Positions 49,560 through 59,741 of a stretch of 64,000 bases of DNA are shown piece by piece; the stretch's first letter is position 1, and each line of letters starts with the position of its first letter. The DNA comes from Oscillospiraceae bacterium (GTDB lineage Bacteria; Bacillota; Clostridia; Oscillospirales; Acutalibacteraceae). The translations under genes were made by a program, and so were the position numbers. The DNA is taken from assembly GCA_902774035.1 (NCBI GenBank), contig CACYHA010000020.1, positions 1-64,000 of the forward strand, read 5' to 3'. A model generated the notes under the pieces. It made no database searches, was not told the origin of the DNA, and saw only the letters and a program-made list of their open reading frames with translations.

Positions 49560-49811
49560 ATGACTGTACTGCAATATGTTTTATCCATTGTTATCATTCT
49601 TCTTTCCATCGTGATCACCATTCTGGTGCTGATGCAGGAAAGCAAGCAGCAGGGCCTTTCCGGCGCGATTTCCGGCGCTGCGGAAACCTTTTTCGGCAAG
49701 AACAAGGGCAGAACAATGGAAGCAAAACTTGCAAAATATACCAAGATTGCCGGAGCGATCTTCTTTGTGCTTTCTCTGGTCACTGCATTGCTGGTTTTGT
49801 TTGGCGTTTAA
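49560..49811 (+). CDS. secG: Preprotein translocase subunit SecG
   Basis: 83 residues with two membrane helices (about 5-24 and 60-80) and the SecG pattern LMQESKQQGLSGAISG between them. It assists SecYE export of the secreted proteins. CGGAGG precedes the ATG. A possible promoter (TTGACT, 18 bp, TAAAAT) lies at about 49500-49530. Confidence 0.93.
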   Translation: MTVLQYVLSIVIILLSIVITILVLMQESKQQGLSGAISGAAETFFGKNKGRTMEAKLAKYTKIAGAIFFVLSLVTALLVLFGV

Positions 49812-49879
49812 GCAACGACCCAGTCCGCCGCGGGAGAAACCTTCCTGCCGGCGGTTTTTTCTTTTGAGGAGGCGCGCGT

Positions 49880-50797
49880 ATGTACTATCTGATCCGTTCG
49901 GTTTTGACCCCCTGTTCCCTGGAAGACTGCCATAAGGACGCCACGCCCTACGTTGCCGTTCTGACGCCGGAGCTCTGGCAGCAGAACAAGGCGGTGTTCG
50001 ACATGGGCATCGATCTCGAGCAGGGACTGACCGAGGTGCACAACACGAAGGTCGAGGAAAACTACGATTCCCTGACCGGTACTTTCAGCATTCCCGACCG
50101 TGCCGATATCGGCGCCGAGCCGCGCAAATTTGCCTTTGCGCTGGATGAGCGCGGGATCGTCTTTATCGACAAAAGCGGCATGGCGTCGGAGATCGTTCAG
50201 CGCATCGGCTCCAGCCGCAGGTGGCGGCTGCCGAGTCTGGAGCGGTTTCTGTATGATTTTCTTGTGCAGCTCATTCGCGGCGACCAGAATCTGCTTGCCC
50301 GCTATGAAAAAGAGCTGGAGACCCTTGAGTTTGCGGTCCTGCACGGGGAAGACGACGACGTGATGACCCGCCTGCACGAGCTGCGCGGCGACATTTCCGA
50401 CCTGCGCACCCATTACGAGCAGCTTCTCGATTTCGGCCAGACGCTGGAAGAAAACGAGAACAACTTCTTTTCGCAGGAAAACGTGCGTTACTTCCGCCTG
50501 TTCAACAACAAGATCATGCGCCTGCTGGACGCTTCCGCCGCCCTGCGCGATTATTCGATCCAGCTTCGCGATCTGTATCAGTCGCAGCTCGACGTGAAGC
50601 AGAACCGCATCATGACGGTGCTGACGGTGGTCACAACGATCTTCCTCCCCCTGACGCTCATCGCCGGCTGGTACGGTATGAATTTCCGCTATATGCCGGA
50701 GCTGGAATCGCCGCTGGGCTATCCCGTCGTGATCGCGGTCAGCGTTCTGATCGTTGTCGGCAGTCTGATCTTTTTCAAAAAGAAAAAGCTGCTTTGA
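49880..50797 (+). CDS. CorA-like magnesium transporter
   Basis: 305 residues. A soluble N-terminal part with long helices (about 150-240), then two membrane segments near the end with the selectivity motif YGMNF at about 275. The basic end is KKKKLL. Family members take up magnesium or other divalent metals. GAGGAGG precedes the ATG. Single gene. Confidence 0.9.
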   Translation: MYYLIRSVLTPCSLEDCHKDATPYVAVLTPELWQQNKAVFDMGIDLEQGLTEVHNTKVEENYDSLTGTFSIPDRADIGAEPRKFAFALDERGIVFIDKSGMASEIVQRIGSSRRWRLPSLERFLYDFLVQLIRGDQNLLARYEKELETLEFAVLHGEDDDVMTRLHELRGDISDLRTHYEQLLDFGQTLEENENNFFSQENVRYFRLFNNKIMRLLDASAALRDYSIQLRDLYQSQLDVKQNRIMTVLTVVTTIFLPLTLIAGWYGMNFRYMPELESPLGYPVVIAVSVLIVVGSLIFFKKKKLL

Positions 50798-50846
50798 GCG
50801 GCTTCGGCGACGTTCGGGGACTTTTGGCGCGTTTCTGCCCGGAAGG

Positions 50847-50875
50847 TTGACTTCCCATCCCGAAGTGGGTATAAT
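50847..50875 (+). promoter_or_regulatory. Promoter of the papain-like protease gene
   Basis: TTGACT, 17 bp, TATAAT, 39 bp before the start codon; close to consensus. Confidence 0.75.
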
Positions 50876-50913
50876 TGAAAAAAGAATCATCGGTTACTTA
50901 GGAGGCTATGAGT

Positions 50914-52809
50914 ATGAAAAGAATCAGAGTTTGCAGCATTCTGCTTGCTGTTTTGCTGCTGTTTTGCACAGCGCAGCCGGCGGTGTTCGCCGCAGAAGAA
51001 GCGACCGAACCCCTGCTGCACGGTCTTCCGCTGAAGGTCGTTGTCAACGAGAACGGGCTCGGGATGCACTTTGAAACCATGGACGGTGTTCGCCGCGCCG
51101 CAGCCGCACCGTCGGAGGGGATTGCCGGACGGCAAAAGGCGCCGCGAGATTTCCCCGCCCGTTATGACAGCCGTGCGCTCGGCCTTGTGACTCCGGTCAA
51201 GGATCAGGCGGCCTCCGGCATCTGCTGGGCGTTTTCCGTGATCTCCTGCCTGGAGACCAACGCCATCAAAAAGGGACTTGCAAACGCGGATGTGGACTAC
51301 TCCGAATCGCACCTGGCCTGGTATGCCATCAACAGCAAAACGACCGACAAAAACGACCCGACCTACGGCGACGGAGAAAAGGCGAATTTCAACACGATCT
51401 ATCAGACGGGCGGGAACTCCGCCTATGCCGTTGCGTCCATCGCCAGAGGCTCCGGCCTTGCGTATGAATCCGAGTTCAATTTCCTCAGGGATTTTGCGAA
51501 CTTCAAGATCTATGAGGAAAAGGACCGCTACATCAGCGAGCTGCACATGAGCGAAAGCAATATGCTTGACAGCTTTGACTATTCGGACAGCTATGACAAG
51601 GCGACATTGATGGCGGATATGAAGCAGGCCATCATGGACTACGGTTCCATCTCCGCCAGCTTTTATGCTTCCGGCGGCGACGATCTTTACAACAACTCCT
51701 ACTATAACGGCTCCGAGGTCACGGCCTATTATCAGACAAAGACGTCCAACCCCGACGACGCGGATCACATGGTGACGATCGTCGGCTGGGACGACAACTT
51801 CGGCACGGAGCATTTCAGCGCGAAAAAGCGTCCTTCCAAGCCCGGCGCCTGGATCATCAAAAACAGTTGGGGCATCGGCGGCATGGAGCCCTTCCCGCTG
51901 CCGGACGGCTATCTCTACATCTCCTATGAAGACGGCTCGATCTGCGAGCTTGTGACCTATGAGGCGATGGCGAAGAACGCCTATGACCAGATGTATCAGT
52001 ATGACGGCTATTTCTACAGCGCCTCCTTCCCGATGGAAGCAAACGAACACGGCGCCTACGGCAATGTGTTCACTGCCGACCGGGACGGCTATCTTTCCAA
52101 AGTCGGCTTCTACACTTCCAACGGCAACGAAAAGGTGGATGTGAGCGTCTATCACAACTTGACCGATCTGAGAAATCCAGAGAGCGGCGATCTTGTCTGC
52201 ACCGTGCGGAAGGACTGCCCCTACATCGGCTATCACACCGTGGATCTGACCCGTCTTTGCGCGCTGAAACAGGGCGAGACCTTTGCCGCCGTTGTCAGAG
52301 CTGCCGACGGTTCCACGCTCGATGTGCCGGTGGAAGCGAACTATATCGGCAACAACCACTATTCCGCCAAGGACGGCCAGAGCTTCATCTATTTTGCGGA
52401 CGGCGACAAGGGCGAATGGTATCCCGCGGGCGATTTCAGCAACCGCAGCATTCTGATTACCAACAACTATACGGTTTGCAACGTGCCTGTGAAAGCCATG
52501 GGCCTGAGCGCCGACAAGCACACCCATCAGTGGAGCGCCGGAACAAAAGAGCTTGCGCCCTCCTGCGTGCGTGACGGCGGAAAGGTGCGCACCTGCGCCG
52601 CCTGCGACGCGCTGGATTATGTTCAGCGCACGGCGGCAACCGGCCACACCGACGAAAACGGCGACGGAATCTGCGACGGCTGCGGCGCTGCGCTGGTCTC
52701 TCCCGACGCCTGCCCCTATTGCGGAAAGGTACACGGCGGCGGATTGGAGAAGATCGTTGCTTTCTTCCATCGGATTCTTGCATTTTTCAGAAACCTGTTC
52801 CATAGATAA
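50914..52809 (+). CDS. Secreted papain-like (C1A) cysteine protease with CxYCG tail
   Basis: 631 residues. Signal peptide about 1-28. Mature C1A domain about 80-360 with oxyanion Gln98, nucleophile Cys104 (SGICWAFS), His in DADHMVTIVGW and Asn in IIKNSWG. A beta-rich lectin-like domain follows (about 370-540), then a Cys-pair module (CAACDALDY, CDGCGAAL). The tail is CPYCGKVHGG and an aromatic basic helix. Expected to degrade protein outside the cell. I chose the ATG at 50914; the ATG at 50908 is only 2 bases from GGAGG. The LOR gene follows by 12 bp. Confidence 0.9.
   Translation: MKRIRVCSILLAVLLLFCTAQPAVFAAEEATEPLLHGLPLKVVVNENGLGMHFETMDGVRRAAAAPSEGIAGRQKAPRDFPARYDSRALGLVTPVKDQAASGICWAFSVISCLETNAIKKGLANADVDYSESHLAWYAINSKTTDKNDPTYGDGEKANFNTIYQTGGNSAYAVASIARGSGLAYESEFNFLRDFANFKIYEEKDRYISELHMSESNMLDSFDYSDSYDKATLMADMKQAIMDYGSISASFYASGGDDLYNNSYYNGSEVTAYYQTKTSNPDDADHMVTIVGWDDNFGTEHFSAKKRPSKPGAWIIKNSWGIGGMEPFPLPDGYLYISYEDGSICELVTYEAMAKNAYDQMYQYDGYFYSASFPMEANEHGAYGNVFTADRDGYLSKVGFYTSNGNEKVDVSVYHNLTDLRNPESGDLVCTVRKDCPYIGYHTVDLTRLCALKQGETFAAVVRAADGSTLDVPVEANYIGNNHYSAKDGQSFIYFADGDKGEWYPAGDFSNRSILITNNYTVCNVPVKAMGLSADKHTHQWSAGTKELAPSCVRDGGKVRTCAACDALDYVQRTAATGHTDENGDGICDGCGAALVSPDACPYCGKVHGGGLEKIVAFFHRILAFFRNLFHR
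52711..52806 (+). other. C-x-Y-C-G-x2-H tail coding segment (papain-like protease)
   Basis: Encodes CPYCGKVHGG followed by a Phe/Ile/Leu and Arg/His-rich helix ending FRNLFHR. Confidence 0.8.
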
Positions 52810-52821
52810 GGGGGTTTGACC

Positions 52822-53319
52822 ATGAAGCTGTATATCAAGCAAAAAGTCTTTTCCTTCAAAGACCGTTTTACCGTCAAAGATGCGCAGGGCGAGGACCGCT
52901 ACTTTGTGGAGGGCAAGCTGATCTCTTTCGGCAAAAAGCTGACCGTGACGGACGCTGCCGGTAACGAGGTCGCGTTCGTGCGCCAGAAAGTGCTTTCCCT
53001 TTTGCCGAAGTTCTTTGTGGAAGTCGGCGGACAGGAGGTCGCGCAGATCAAAAAGCAGTTCACTCTCCTCAAGCCGAAGTATTCCGTGGAAGGCCTGAAC
53101 TGGAATGTGGAAGGCGACTTCTTTTCCCATGATTACCAAATCGTCGAAAACGACGCTGTGATCGCGTCGATCCACAAGCGCTGGATGGTCTGGGGCGACA
53201 CGTTCGAGCTGGACATCAGCGACAGCGCGGACGAGGTCATGGCGCTGGCTGTGATCCTTGCCATCGATGCGGTGATGGACGCTGCGCAGGCGGCAGCGGC
53301 ATCTTCGAGCAATAATTGA
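52822..53319 (+). CDS. LURP-one-related (LOR) family protein
   Basis: 165 residues with the LOR/YxjI pattern of paired beta strands (KLYIKQKVFSFKDRFTVKD, GEDRYFVEGKLISFGKKL, HDYQIVEND). The fold resembles tubby-like phospholipid scramblases; bacterial function is unknown. It ends with a hydrophobic stretch and Ser/Asn. GGGGG lies before the ATG. Probably co-transcribed with the protease. Confidence 0.85.
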   Translation: MKLYIKQKVFSFKDRFTVKDAQGEDRYFVEGKLISFGKKLTVTDAAGNEVAFVRQKVLSLLPKFFVEVGGQEVAQIKKQFTLLKPKYSVEGLNWNVEGDFFSHDYQIVENDAVIASIHKRWMVWGDTFELDISDSADEVMALAVILAIDAVMDAAQAAAASSSNN

Positions 53320-53331
53320 GCATAGAATCAA

Positions 53332-53363
53332 GGGGGCGGTTTTCAGACCGCCCCCCTTTTTTG
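53332..53363 (+). terminator. LOR gene terminator
   Basis: GGGGGCGGT pairs with ACCGCCCCC, then CTTTTTT. Confidence 0.9.
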
Positions 53364-53368
53364 CTTTT

Positions 53369-53514
53369 CTGCGCACGGCTGCGCCGTGCGCAGGCCGCGG
53401 CGGCGAAACCGCGCAGCGAAGCTGCGCGAAAAAGGAGCGCGGGAGCGCTCCTTTTTGCCGCGTGCATGGCACGCGGCGTTTCGCCGCCGCTTCTCGGGCG
53501 CAGCGAAGCTGCGC
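53369..53514. repeat. Cloverleaf repeat, copy 4
   Basis: Flanking hairpin 53369-53393 (11 bp, TGC loop). Outer stem of 13 bp (53397-53409 with 53478-53490). Three contiguous hairpins inside: 53410-53428 (8 bp, GAA loop), 53429-53456 (12 bp) and 53457-53477 (9 bp, ATG loop). Partial flanking hairpin at 53498-53514. Its outer stem shares GGCGGCGAAAC with copy 1, but hairpins 2 and 3 have other sequences. Confidence 0.85.
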
Positions 53515-53530
53515 AAAAGTGCAGCAAGCA

Positions 53531-53562
53531 AGAGGATACGGGACAAAGCGCCCGTATCCTCT
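53531..53562. terminator. Bidirectional terminator
   Basis: AGAGGATACGGG pairs perfectly with CCCGTATCCTCT, between copy 4 and the convergent gene at 53606. Confidence 0.75.
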
Positions 53563-53605
53563 TGGTAGTTTTTCTTTTTGTTTTTTACGGAATGTGTCGG
53601 CTCCG

Positions 53606-53932
53606 TCAGATCCGGTGGCCGTCGGTGATCCTGATCTTTCCGACCACGGGGGCCTTGATCTCGCCAACGAACGTGTCCTCTTCAAAGGTGAACGCGCCGG
53701 TGAGCTTTCTGCCGGGCAGAACGGAGATCACACCTTCGCCGGTAAGGGTCTTGCCGTCTGCTTCTTCCTTCAGGTTCATGAAGCTGATCTTTGCGCTTCT
53801 GAGTGCGCCGGGCAGATCCACAGCGATTTTGTACTCGCCGTTTTCATCTTCAGAAATTGTGAATTTGACTTCGCCGCGGGCGATGCGCACCGCGATTTTT
53901 CCGGCCCATGCGCCGATACCGATTTTCGCCAT
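53606..53932 (-). CDS. Small unknown protein, 108 residues
   Basis: Not recognised. GGAGG precedes the ATG. The N-terminus is small and basic (KIGIGAWAGKIAVRIARG). The rest alternates beta strands (KFTISEDENGEYKIAVDL, GVISVLPGRKLTGAFTF), suggesting a single beta-sheet domain. No signal peptide. It lies 48 bp after the oxidoreductase gamma gene and may be the last gene of that unit. Confidence 0.7.
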   Translation of the reverse strand: MAKIGIGAWAGKIAVRIARGEVKFTISEDENGEYKIAVDLPGALRSAKISFMNLKEEADGKTLTGEGVISVLPGRKLTGAFTFEEDTFVGEIKAPVVGKIRITDGHRI

Positions 53933-53980
53933 GATTGGTTCCTCCAGTGCTGTTGTAACTGATATTTTCCTTGCGGTTGT

Positions 53981-54516
53981 TTATTTTTTGCCGAGGGCAA
54001 TGCCCTGATCCAGTGCCTGAATGTTCATCGCAAGCACTTCCGGCTTTTTGGCTTTGAATTTTTTCTCAAGGCTCTTGACAAACGCTTCGCGGCTGACAAC
54101 GCCGGTAGCGCCGATGAGTACGCCGAGCAGAACGATGTTTGCCGCCCTGGGGTTGCCGAGTCCGAGCGCAATGTCGTCCACCGGGGCAAGGATCGCGGTC
54201 ACATCGTCGCGGTCGTTTGCTTCTTTCACACGGCTGGCGTTTGCAAGCAGCACGCCCCCGGACTTGAGATCTTCAAAAAATTTCGCGTATGCCTGTTCGT
54301 TCATGACGATCAGGTTGTCGCAGCATTTCGGCAGGGGGGAGATGATCGGCTCGTCGCTGATCACAACCGTGCATTTCGCGCTGCCGCCGCGCTGTTCCGG
54401 GCCGTATTCCGGAAGATAGGTCGCGTGCTTGCCCATGTCGATCGCCGTCTGCGCCAGCGTGATGCCTGCGCTCATGATGCCCTGACCGCCGGAGCCGGAA
54501 AAAACGAAAGATTGTT

Positions 54517-54520
<4 letters not shown>
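53981..54520 (-). CDS. 2-oxoacid:ferredoxin oxidoreductase, gamma subunit
   Basis: 179 residues: SGSGGQGIMSAGITLAQTA is the CoA-site gamma-domain signature, and SAKCTVVISDEPI fits the family. It closes the four-gene set 56553-53981 and overlaps the beta gene by 4 bp. Part of a complex that turns 2-oxoacids and CoA into acyl-CoA, CO2 and reduced ferredoxin. Confidence 0.9.
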
Positions 54521-55261
<741 letters not shown>

Positions 55262-55269
<8 letters not shown>

Positions 55270-56341
55270 TGTCGTTCCCTCCTGTCACGATTTCCTTGAT
55301 GGCGTCATAAACGCCGTCGTCGTCCAGCAGCATACCGCCGGAACGGCCGTATTCATAGATCGGCGCGCGCTCCATAACCTGCAGGGCGATGTCGTCGCGC
55401 ATCTGCGCAGGCACCGTCATTTCGATGTCGATGATGCCCTTGACGCGGGAATAATCGAGGTCGTGCAGATTCTTTTTCGGGAAGGGGAAGAGCGTGATCG
55501 GGCGGATCATGCCGATTTTGAAGCCCTCTTCGCGCAGCTTGAGGATCGCTTCCTTGGAAACGCGGGAGGCAATGCCGTAGGCAACGACCACATATTCCGC
55601 GTCGTCCATCAGGAATTCTTCCACCTTGACGTCGTCTTCTTCCCAGGCTTTGTACATCTCGCCGCTCATCATGTTGATGCCTTCGAGGATCGGCTCGGTG
55701 TAGATCGGCGTGATGTTGCCCTGATAGTCGCGGCCGTTGCGGCGCGAAAGGCTCCATTCGGGAATGTCGTCGTCGGAAAGCTCCTTCATCGGGGGCAGCT
55801 CGACTTCTTCCATGATGTTGCCAAGACAGCCGTCCATGAGCACAAGCACGGGGTTGCGGTCACGTTCGGCGTATTCCCAGGCGTCGTAGACGATATCCAC
55901 GGCCTCCTGCGCGGAGTTCGGGGCAAAGACCATGGCGTGGAAGCCGCCGTGGCCGAGGGCTTTTGTGGCCTGCAGATAGTCGCTCTGCGCCGGCTGGATG
56001 GAACCCAGACCCGGACCGCCGCGGCTGATGTTGACGATCAGCGCGGGCAGCATGGCTGCGGCAAGATAGGAGATGCCTTCGGCTTTCAGGCTGATGCCCG
56101 GGCCGGAGGAGGAGGTCATGGCGCGGGTGCCCATTGCGGACGCGCCGTAGACCATGTTGATCGACGCAACTTCGCTTTCGCCCTGAACGTAGGCGCCGCC
56201 TACTTCGGGCAGCCGCCAGGAGAGATATTCGGGGATCTCATTCTGCGGGGTGATCGGATAGCCGGCAAAAAAGCGGCAGCCGCCGCGCACCGCGGCTTCG
56301 GCAATGGCTTCGTTGCCCTTCATGAATCGTTTTTCGCCCAT
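55262..56341 (-). CDS. 2-oxoacid:ferredoxin oxidoreductase, alpha subunit
   Basis: 359 residues. N-terminal pyrimidine-binding domain (GNEAIAEAAVRGGCRFFAGYPITPQNE), then TSSSGPGISLKAEG and a transketolase C-terminal-like domain. The short alpha without fused gamma and the gene order delta-alpha-beta-gamma fit the VorB/KorA type. It may use branched-chain 2-oxoacids or 2-oxoglutarate; sequence alone does not decide. Confidence 0.9.
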
Positions 56342-56343
56342 GC

Positions 56344-56553
56344 TCAGCCTTCCTTTCCTTCCGAAACGTCAATGGCGCCCTCGGGACACATCGTTGCACA
56401 GATGGCGCAGCCGATGCATTTGCCCGCGTCGGTCATCACCGGATAAAAATGTCCGCGTTTGTTTCTTGTTTTGCCCATTTCCAGAATGTGCTTGGGACAG
56501 AATTTGACACAATAGCCGCAGTTTTTACAGAGAGAATCGTTGATTACGACCAT
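56344..56553 (-). CDS. 2-oxoacid:ferredoxin oxidoreductase, delta (ferredoxin) subunit
   Basis: 69 residues with two 4Fe-4S binding sets, CKNCGYCVKFCP and CIGCAICATMCPEGA. It passes electrons from the TPP centre to free ferredoxin. The ATG at 56553 has GGAGG upstream. It is first in the unit, 2 bp before alpha. Confidence 0.9.
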   Translation of the reverse strand: MVVINDSLCKNCGYCVKFCPKHILEMGKTRNKRGHFYPVMTDAGKCIGCAICATMCPEGAIDVSEGKEG

Positions 56554-56587
56554 GCGTTCAGCCTCCTTCTTGTTGAAAAACAAAATA

Positions 56588-57613
56588 TCAAATCACGTAA
56601 TCGCGCAGCTCTTTGCGGCTGCTGATCGCGAGTTTGTTGAAGATGTTGCGCAGATGCGCGCGCACGCTGTTGAGGGTGATACCGAGAAAATCGGAGATCT
56701 CCTGGTTGGAAAGACCGCTGGCGGCCAGAGACGCCACGTTGAACTCAATGGCGGTCAGCCGGTCCGAGATCTTTTCTCCGGTCAAAAGGTTGTGGAGAAA
56801 TACCCATTGCTTGTGATAGCGGTTGGAAAGCTTGCTGATCTGCTTGTACGCCTCCGGCTCCTCATAGCGCAGGCATTTTTCCAGCATTCCCGAAAGCATA
56901 CCGCGGAACTCCACGAACGGGAGCACGATGCCGTCGGGCTTTGCGAGGCTCCAGGCGTGGCGGAAATAATATTCCGCTTTGTCCCAGACTCGCCGCAGCA
57001 TATAGCCGACCGAAATGATGAGCGAGAGGTAGATCTCCGCGATGGGGGAGGGGTGCTTCATGAAGATCAGCGCGCCTTCCGCCATTCCGACCGCGCGGCC
57101 GACGTCGTCGACGGAGATCAGATAATGCGCATAACTATAGAAAGCCATGGGCTTGAGCGTTTCCGGAACGGCAAAGGCCTGCACGCCGAAGGCCGGAAAG
57201 CGGATGTCGGGGGTGTTGTGCAGAAGAATGTTGAAATACAGCAGCAAAAAGTCGCACATCTTTTTGAGCGGATCGTCTTCCGCGTGGGATTCGCTCAGCT
57301 CTTTTGCAAACCGGTAAAGGTGAAGGACGATGTTGACGTCGCCGCCGGAAAGGGAGCTGATGGCGGTACCGAGGGTGGCGGAAATGGCGATGCTGTCGTT
57401 TTCGCTGCCGAGCAGCGCGCCGAATGCCGCCGCGGCTTTTGTCACGTTGCCGCGGTAATAATCCAGCTCCGCTTCGGCAATGCAGCGGGTTTCCACGTCG
57501 GCAAACGCGCTGCAAAATCGCTCTGCTTCTCCCGGCGAAAAAACGCCCGTTGTAAAAACGAACGGATCGTATTCCAGTTTCAGCGATGTTTCCATAGGCT
57601 CAAATGTCCCCAT
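56588..57613 (-). CDS. LuxR-type HTH regulator
   Basis: 341 residues. The C-terminal 60 residues are a LuxR/GerE helix-turn-helix (SGLSNQEISDFLGITLNSVRAHLRNIFNKL). The first 270 are helical, probably TPR-like as in MalT-type regulators, with no ATPase motif seen. It is divergent from the acyl-CoA synthetase and lies 34 bp upstream of the oxidoreductase genes, so it probably regulates both. The start could be the ATG at 57613 or one 6 codons later. Confidence 0.82.
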   Translation of the reverse strand: MGTFEPMETSLKLEYDPFVFTTGVFSPGEAERFCSAFADVETRCIAEAELDYYRGNVTKAAAAFGALLGSENDSIAISATLGTAISSLSGGDVNIVLHLYRFAKELSESHAEDDPLKKMCDFLLLYFNILLHNTPDIRFPAFGVQAFAVPETLKPMAFYSYAHYLISVDDVGRAVGMAEGALIFMKHPSPIAEIYLSLIISVGYMLRRVWDKAEYYFRHAWSLAKPDGIVLPFVEFRGMLSGMLEKCLRYEEPEAYKQISKLSNRYHKQWVFLHNLLTGEKISDRLTAIEFNVASLAASGLSNQEISDFLGITLNSVRAHLRNIFNKLAISSRKELRDYVI

Positions 57614-57639
57614 ATCCCCATAATATCAGACATTATATC

Positions 57640-57826
57640 ACATTTTGACCGGGATTACAATAGTCCGTACAAAAAAATAATCGGACGATGCAAAAATAGT
57701 CCGATTTTTTTGCATGATAAACGATGAAATATGCAAAAAAAACGCGTAGAATAAATGCAACGTGAAATTTGTCACGTGTTCTGAATCCGGGCAACCGATG
57801 ATTCGCACGTTGCGCGATCGGTTGCC
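57640..57826. promoter_or_regulatory. Regulatory region between LuxR gene and acyl-CoA synthetase gene
   Basis: Four elements lie here. TAGTCCG occurs twice (near 57661 and 57699). AATCGGAC pairs with GTCCGATT, followed by Ts (about 57683-57714), and is terminator-like. ACGTGA/TCACGT (57760-57777) is a possible operator. A perfect 10-bp inverted repeat GGCAACCGAT/ATCGGTTGCC (57790-57826) falls in the 5' leader. A TAGAAT at about 57747 may be the -10 of the synthetase gene. Confidence 0.5.
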
Positions 57827-57857
57827 AAATCACTGAATCACAGGAGATGTAAAAGCA

Positions 57858-59555
57858 ATGGTTGAACCCAGGGACATGAGTTGTTACGATTATTACAAAG
57901 CCTGCACGGAGGAATACGGCGAGTATTACTGCCAGCAGCACTTCGGAAAGTTCTTTACGAACACGCGCATCATCAGCGATATGGACGCGCTCGCGGGCTA
58001 TTTCCGCATTGAGCTTGGTCTGCAGCCCGGCGACGTCTATTCCGTATTTATGCCGACGACGGTGCAGAGCATCGTGGCGTTTTACGCGCTGAACAAGGTC
58101 GGCGTGATCGTGAACTTCATCCATCCGCTGCTGCCGCCCGACGTTGTCAAGGAAACCGTTACCTCGCTGCATTCCAAGGGCATCATGGTCCTCGACATTC
58201 TTGCAAAAAAATATACCGAAATGATCAACGAGCTGGATCTGCCGGTTCTGGTCTGCCACAGCTCGGATTATGCCTTCCTCGCGCAAAAGGCTGCCGTTGG
58301 TCTGGGCGAAGCGATCCTCAAGCGCGCCTTCCCGAAATTCAAGCAGCGCGAGGAGTATCTCAAAGCCGTCAACCGTTTCCGCAAGGCGAATGTCAAGAGC
58401 CATTGCGACTGCGACAAAACGGCCGTGTATCTCAACGGCGGCGGCACAACGGGCAAGAGCAAAACCATCAAGCTCACGTCCCGCGCCATCAACGAGATCG
58501 TTTACCGTATGTCAAAGCTCGACCGCATCCATCAGCCGGGTCTTGAAGCGGAGGTCATCGTTCTGCCGCTCTTCCATTGCTTCGGGCTTTCCGTGGCCAT
58601 GCATATGTCGATGTGCAACGGCGTGCGCCTGATCCCGATGATGCAGTTCGACGCCAAGCTTTTCAACCGTCTGATGCGTCAATACAATGTTGTCGGCTTT
58701 GTCGGCATTCCCCTCATGTTCAAGAAGCTGATGGAAGAAAAGCACTTTGACGGCCCGTGGCTCAAGCATTTCCGTATCGGCTTCTGCGGCGGCGACGACG
58801 CGCCTCAGTCCATGCTGGACGAATTTAACGCCCACATTGAAAAATGGGGCGGCGTGGGCAGACTGCGTCAGGGCTACGGCCTGACGGAGGTCGGTTCCGT
58901 CTGCTGCGTTTGCACCAACGAAGAATTCAAACCGAACTCCATCGGCCTGCCGATCGACGGCGTAAAGATGGATATCTGGGATGACGACGGCAACCCGATG
59001 CCTGTGGGCGAGATCGGCGAGCTTGTGGTCGCCGGCCCGACGATCATGCAGGGCTATTACACCGAGGACGGCCATGACGGCGAAGGCCTGACGGCCGACG
59101 AAAACGGGAATCTCTGGGTGCGCTCCGGCGACCTCGGCTACCGCGACGAAGACGGCTATTACTTCTTCACCGGCCGCAAAAAGCGCGTGATCATCATCGC
59201 CGGCTACAACGTCTATCCCTCCGACATCGAAAAGCGTCTGAGCGAGCTTTCCTTTGTGAAGGAAGCCTGCTGTGTGAAGGGCTTCAGCACGGCCGGCAAG
59301 CCCATCATCCGGTTGTTTGTCGCCTATAACGACGAAACCGGAGACCGCGAGGCCTATGAAAAAATGATGCTTGACTGCATCGAGCAGAACTTCTCCAAGT
59401 TCTCGCTGCCGAAGGATATCGTGGAACTGAAAAAGCTTCCGGAAACCCCGCTGATGAAGGTGGATTTCATGAAGCTGACCCAGAACAGCCCGAGCGAACC
59501 GGTCTATCAGCCGACCGGCGACGAAGAGGGCGGCATCCTTGCCATGATCTCCTGA
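57858..59555 (+). CDS. Acyl-CoA synthetase (AMP-binding family)
   Basis: 565 residues. The P-loop is degenerate but present (LNGGGTTGKSKTIKLTSRA). YGLTEVGS, GDLGYRDEDGYYFFTGRKK and the catalytic Lys in TPLMKVD are intact. It activates a carboxylic acid with ATP and joins it to CoA. Its place next to a 2-oxoacid oxidoreductase and a shared regulator suggests fatty, branched or aromatic acids from amino acid breakdown, but the substrate is unknown. AGGAGATG precedes the ATG. Confidence 0.9.
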   Translation: MVEPRDMSCYDYYKACTEEYGEYYCQQHFGKFFTNTRIISDMDALAGYFRIELGLQPGDVYSVFMPTTVQSIVAFYALNKVGVIVNFIHPLLPPDVVKETVTSLHSKGIMVLDILAKKYTEMINELDLPVLVCHSSDYAFLAQKAAVGLGEAILKRAFPKFKQREEYLKAVNRFRKANVKSHCDCDKTAVYLNGGGTTGKSKTIKLTSRAINEIVYRMSKLDRIHQPGLEAEVIVLPLFHCFGLSVAMHMSMCNGVRLIPMMQFDAKLFNRLMRQYNVVGFVGIPLMFKKLMEEKHFDGPWLKHFRIGFCGGDDAPQSMLDEFNAHIEKWGGVGRLRQGYGLTEVGSVCCVCTNEEFKPNSIGLPIDGVKMDIWDDDGNPMPVGEIGELVVAGPTIMQGYYTEDGHDGEGLTADENGNLWVRSGDLGYRDEDGYYFFTGRKKRVIIIAGYNVYPSDIEKRLSELSFVKEACCVKGFSTAGKPIIRLFVAYNDETGDREAYEKMMLDCIEQNFSKFSLPKDIVELKKLPETPLMKVDFMKLTQNSPSEPVYQPTGDEEGGILAMIS

Positions 59556-59684
59556 TCGATTTTGCCCCCTTCGAGATCAACATGATTTCTTCTCCATGGA
59601 TTCAGAACCGTCGGCCGGTGTCCCCCGGTCGGCGGTTCTGCGTCTGCGGCTTTCTTACTTTTTTCTGAATGTTGAAAAAAACGC

Positions 59685-59713
59685 TTGCATGTCGGGGCGG
59701 TATCTGTTAAAAT
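59685..59713 (+). promoter_or_regulatory. Lipoprotein gene promoter
   Basis: TTGCAT, 17 bp, TAAAAT, 29 bp before the start codon. Confidence 0.65.
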
Positions 59714-59741
59714 GTGGAAAAACACAAAAGGAGGCCACGGC

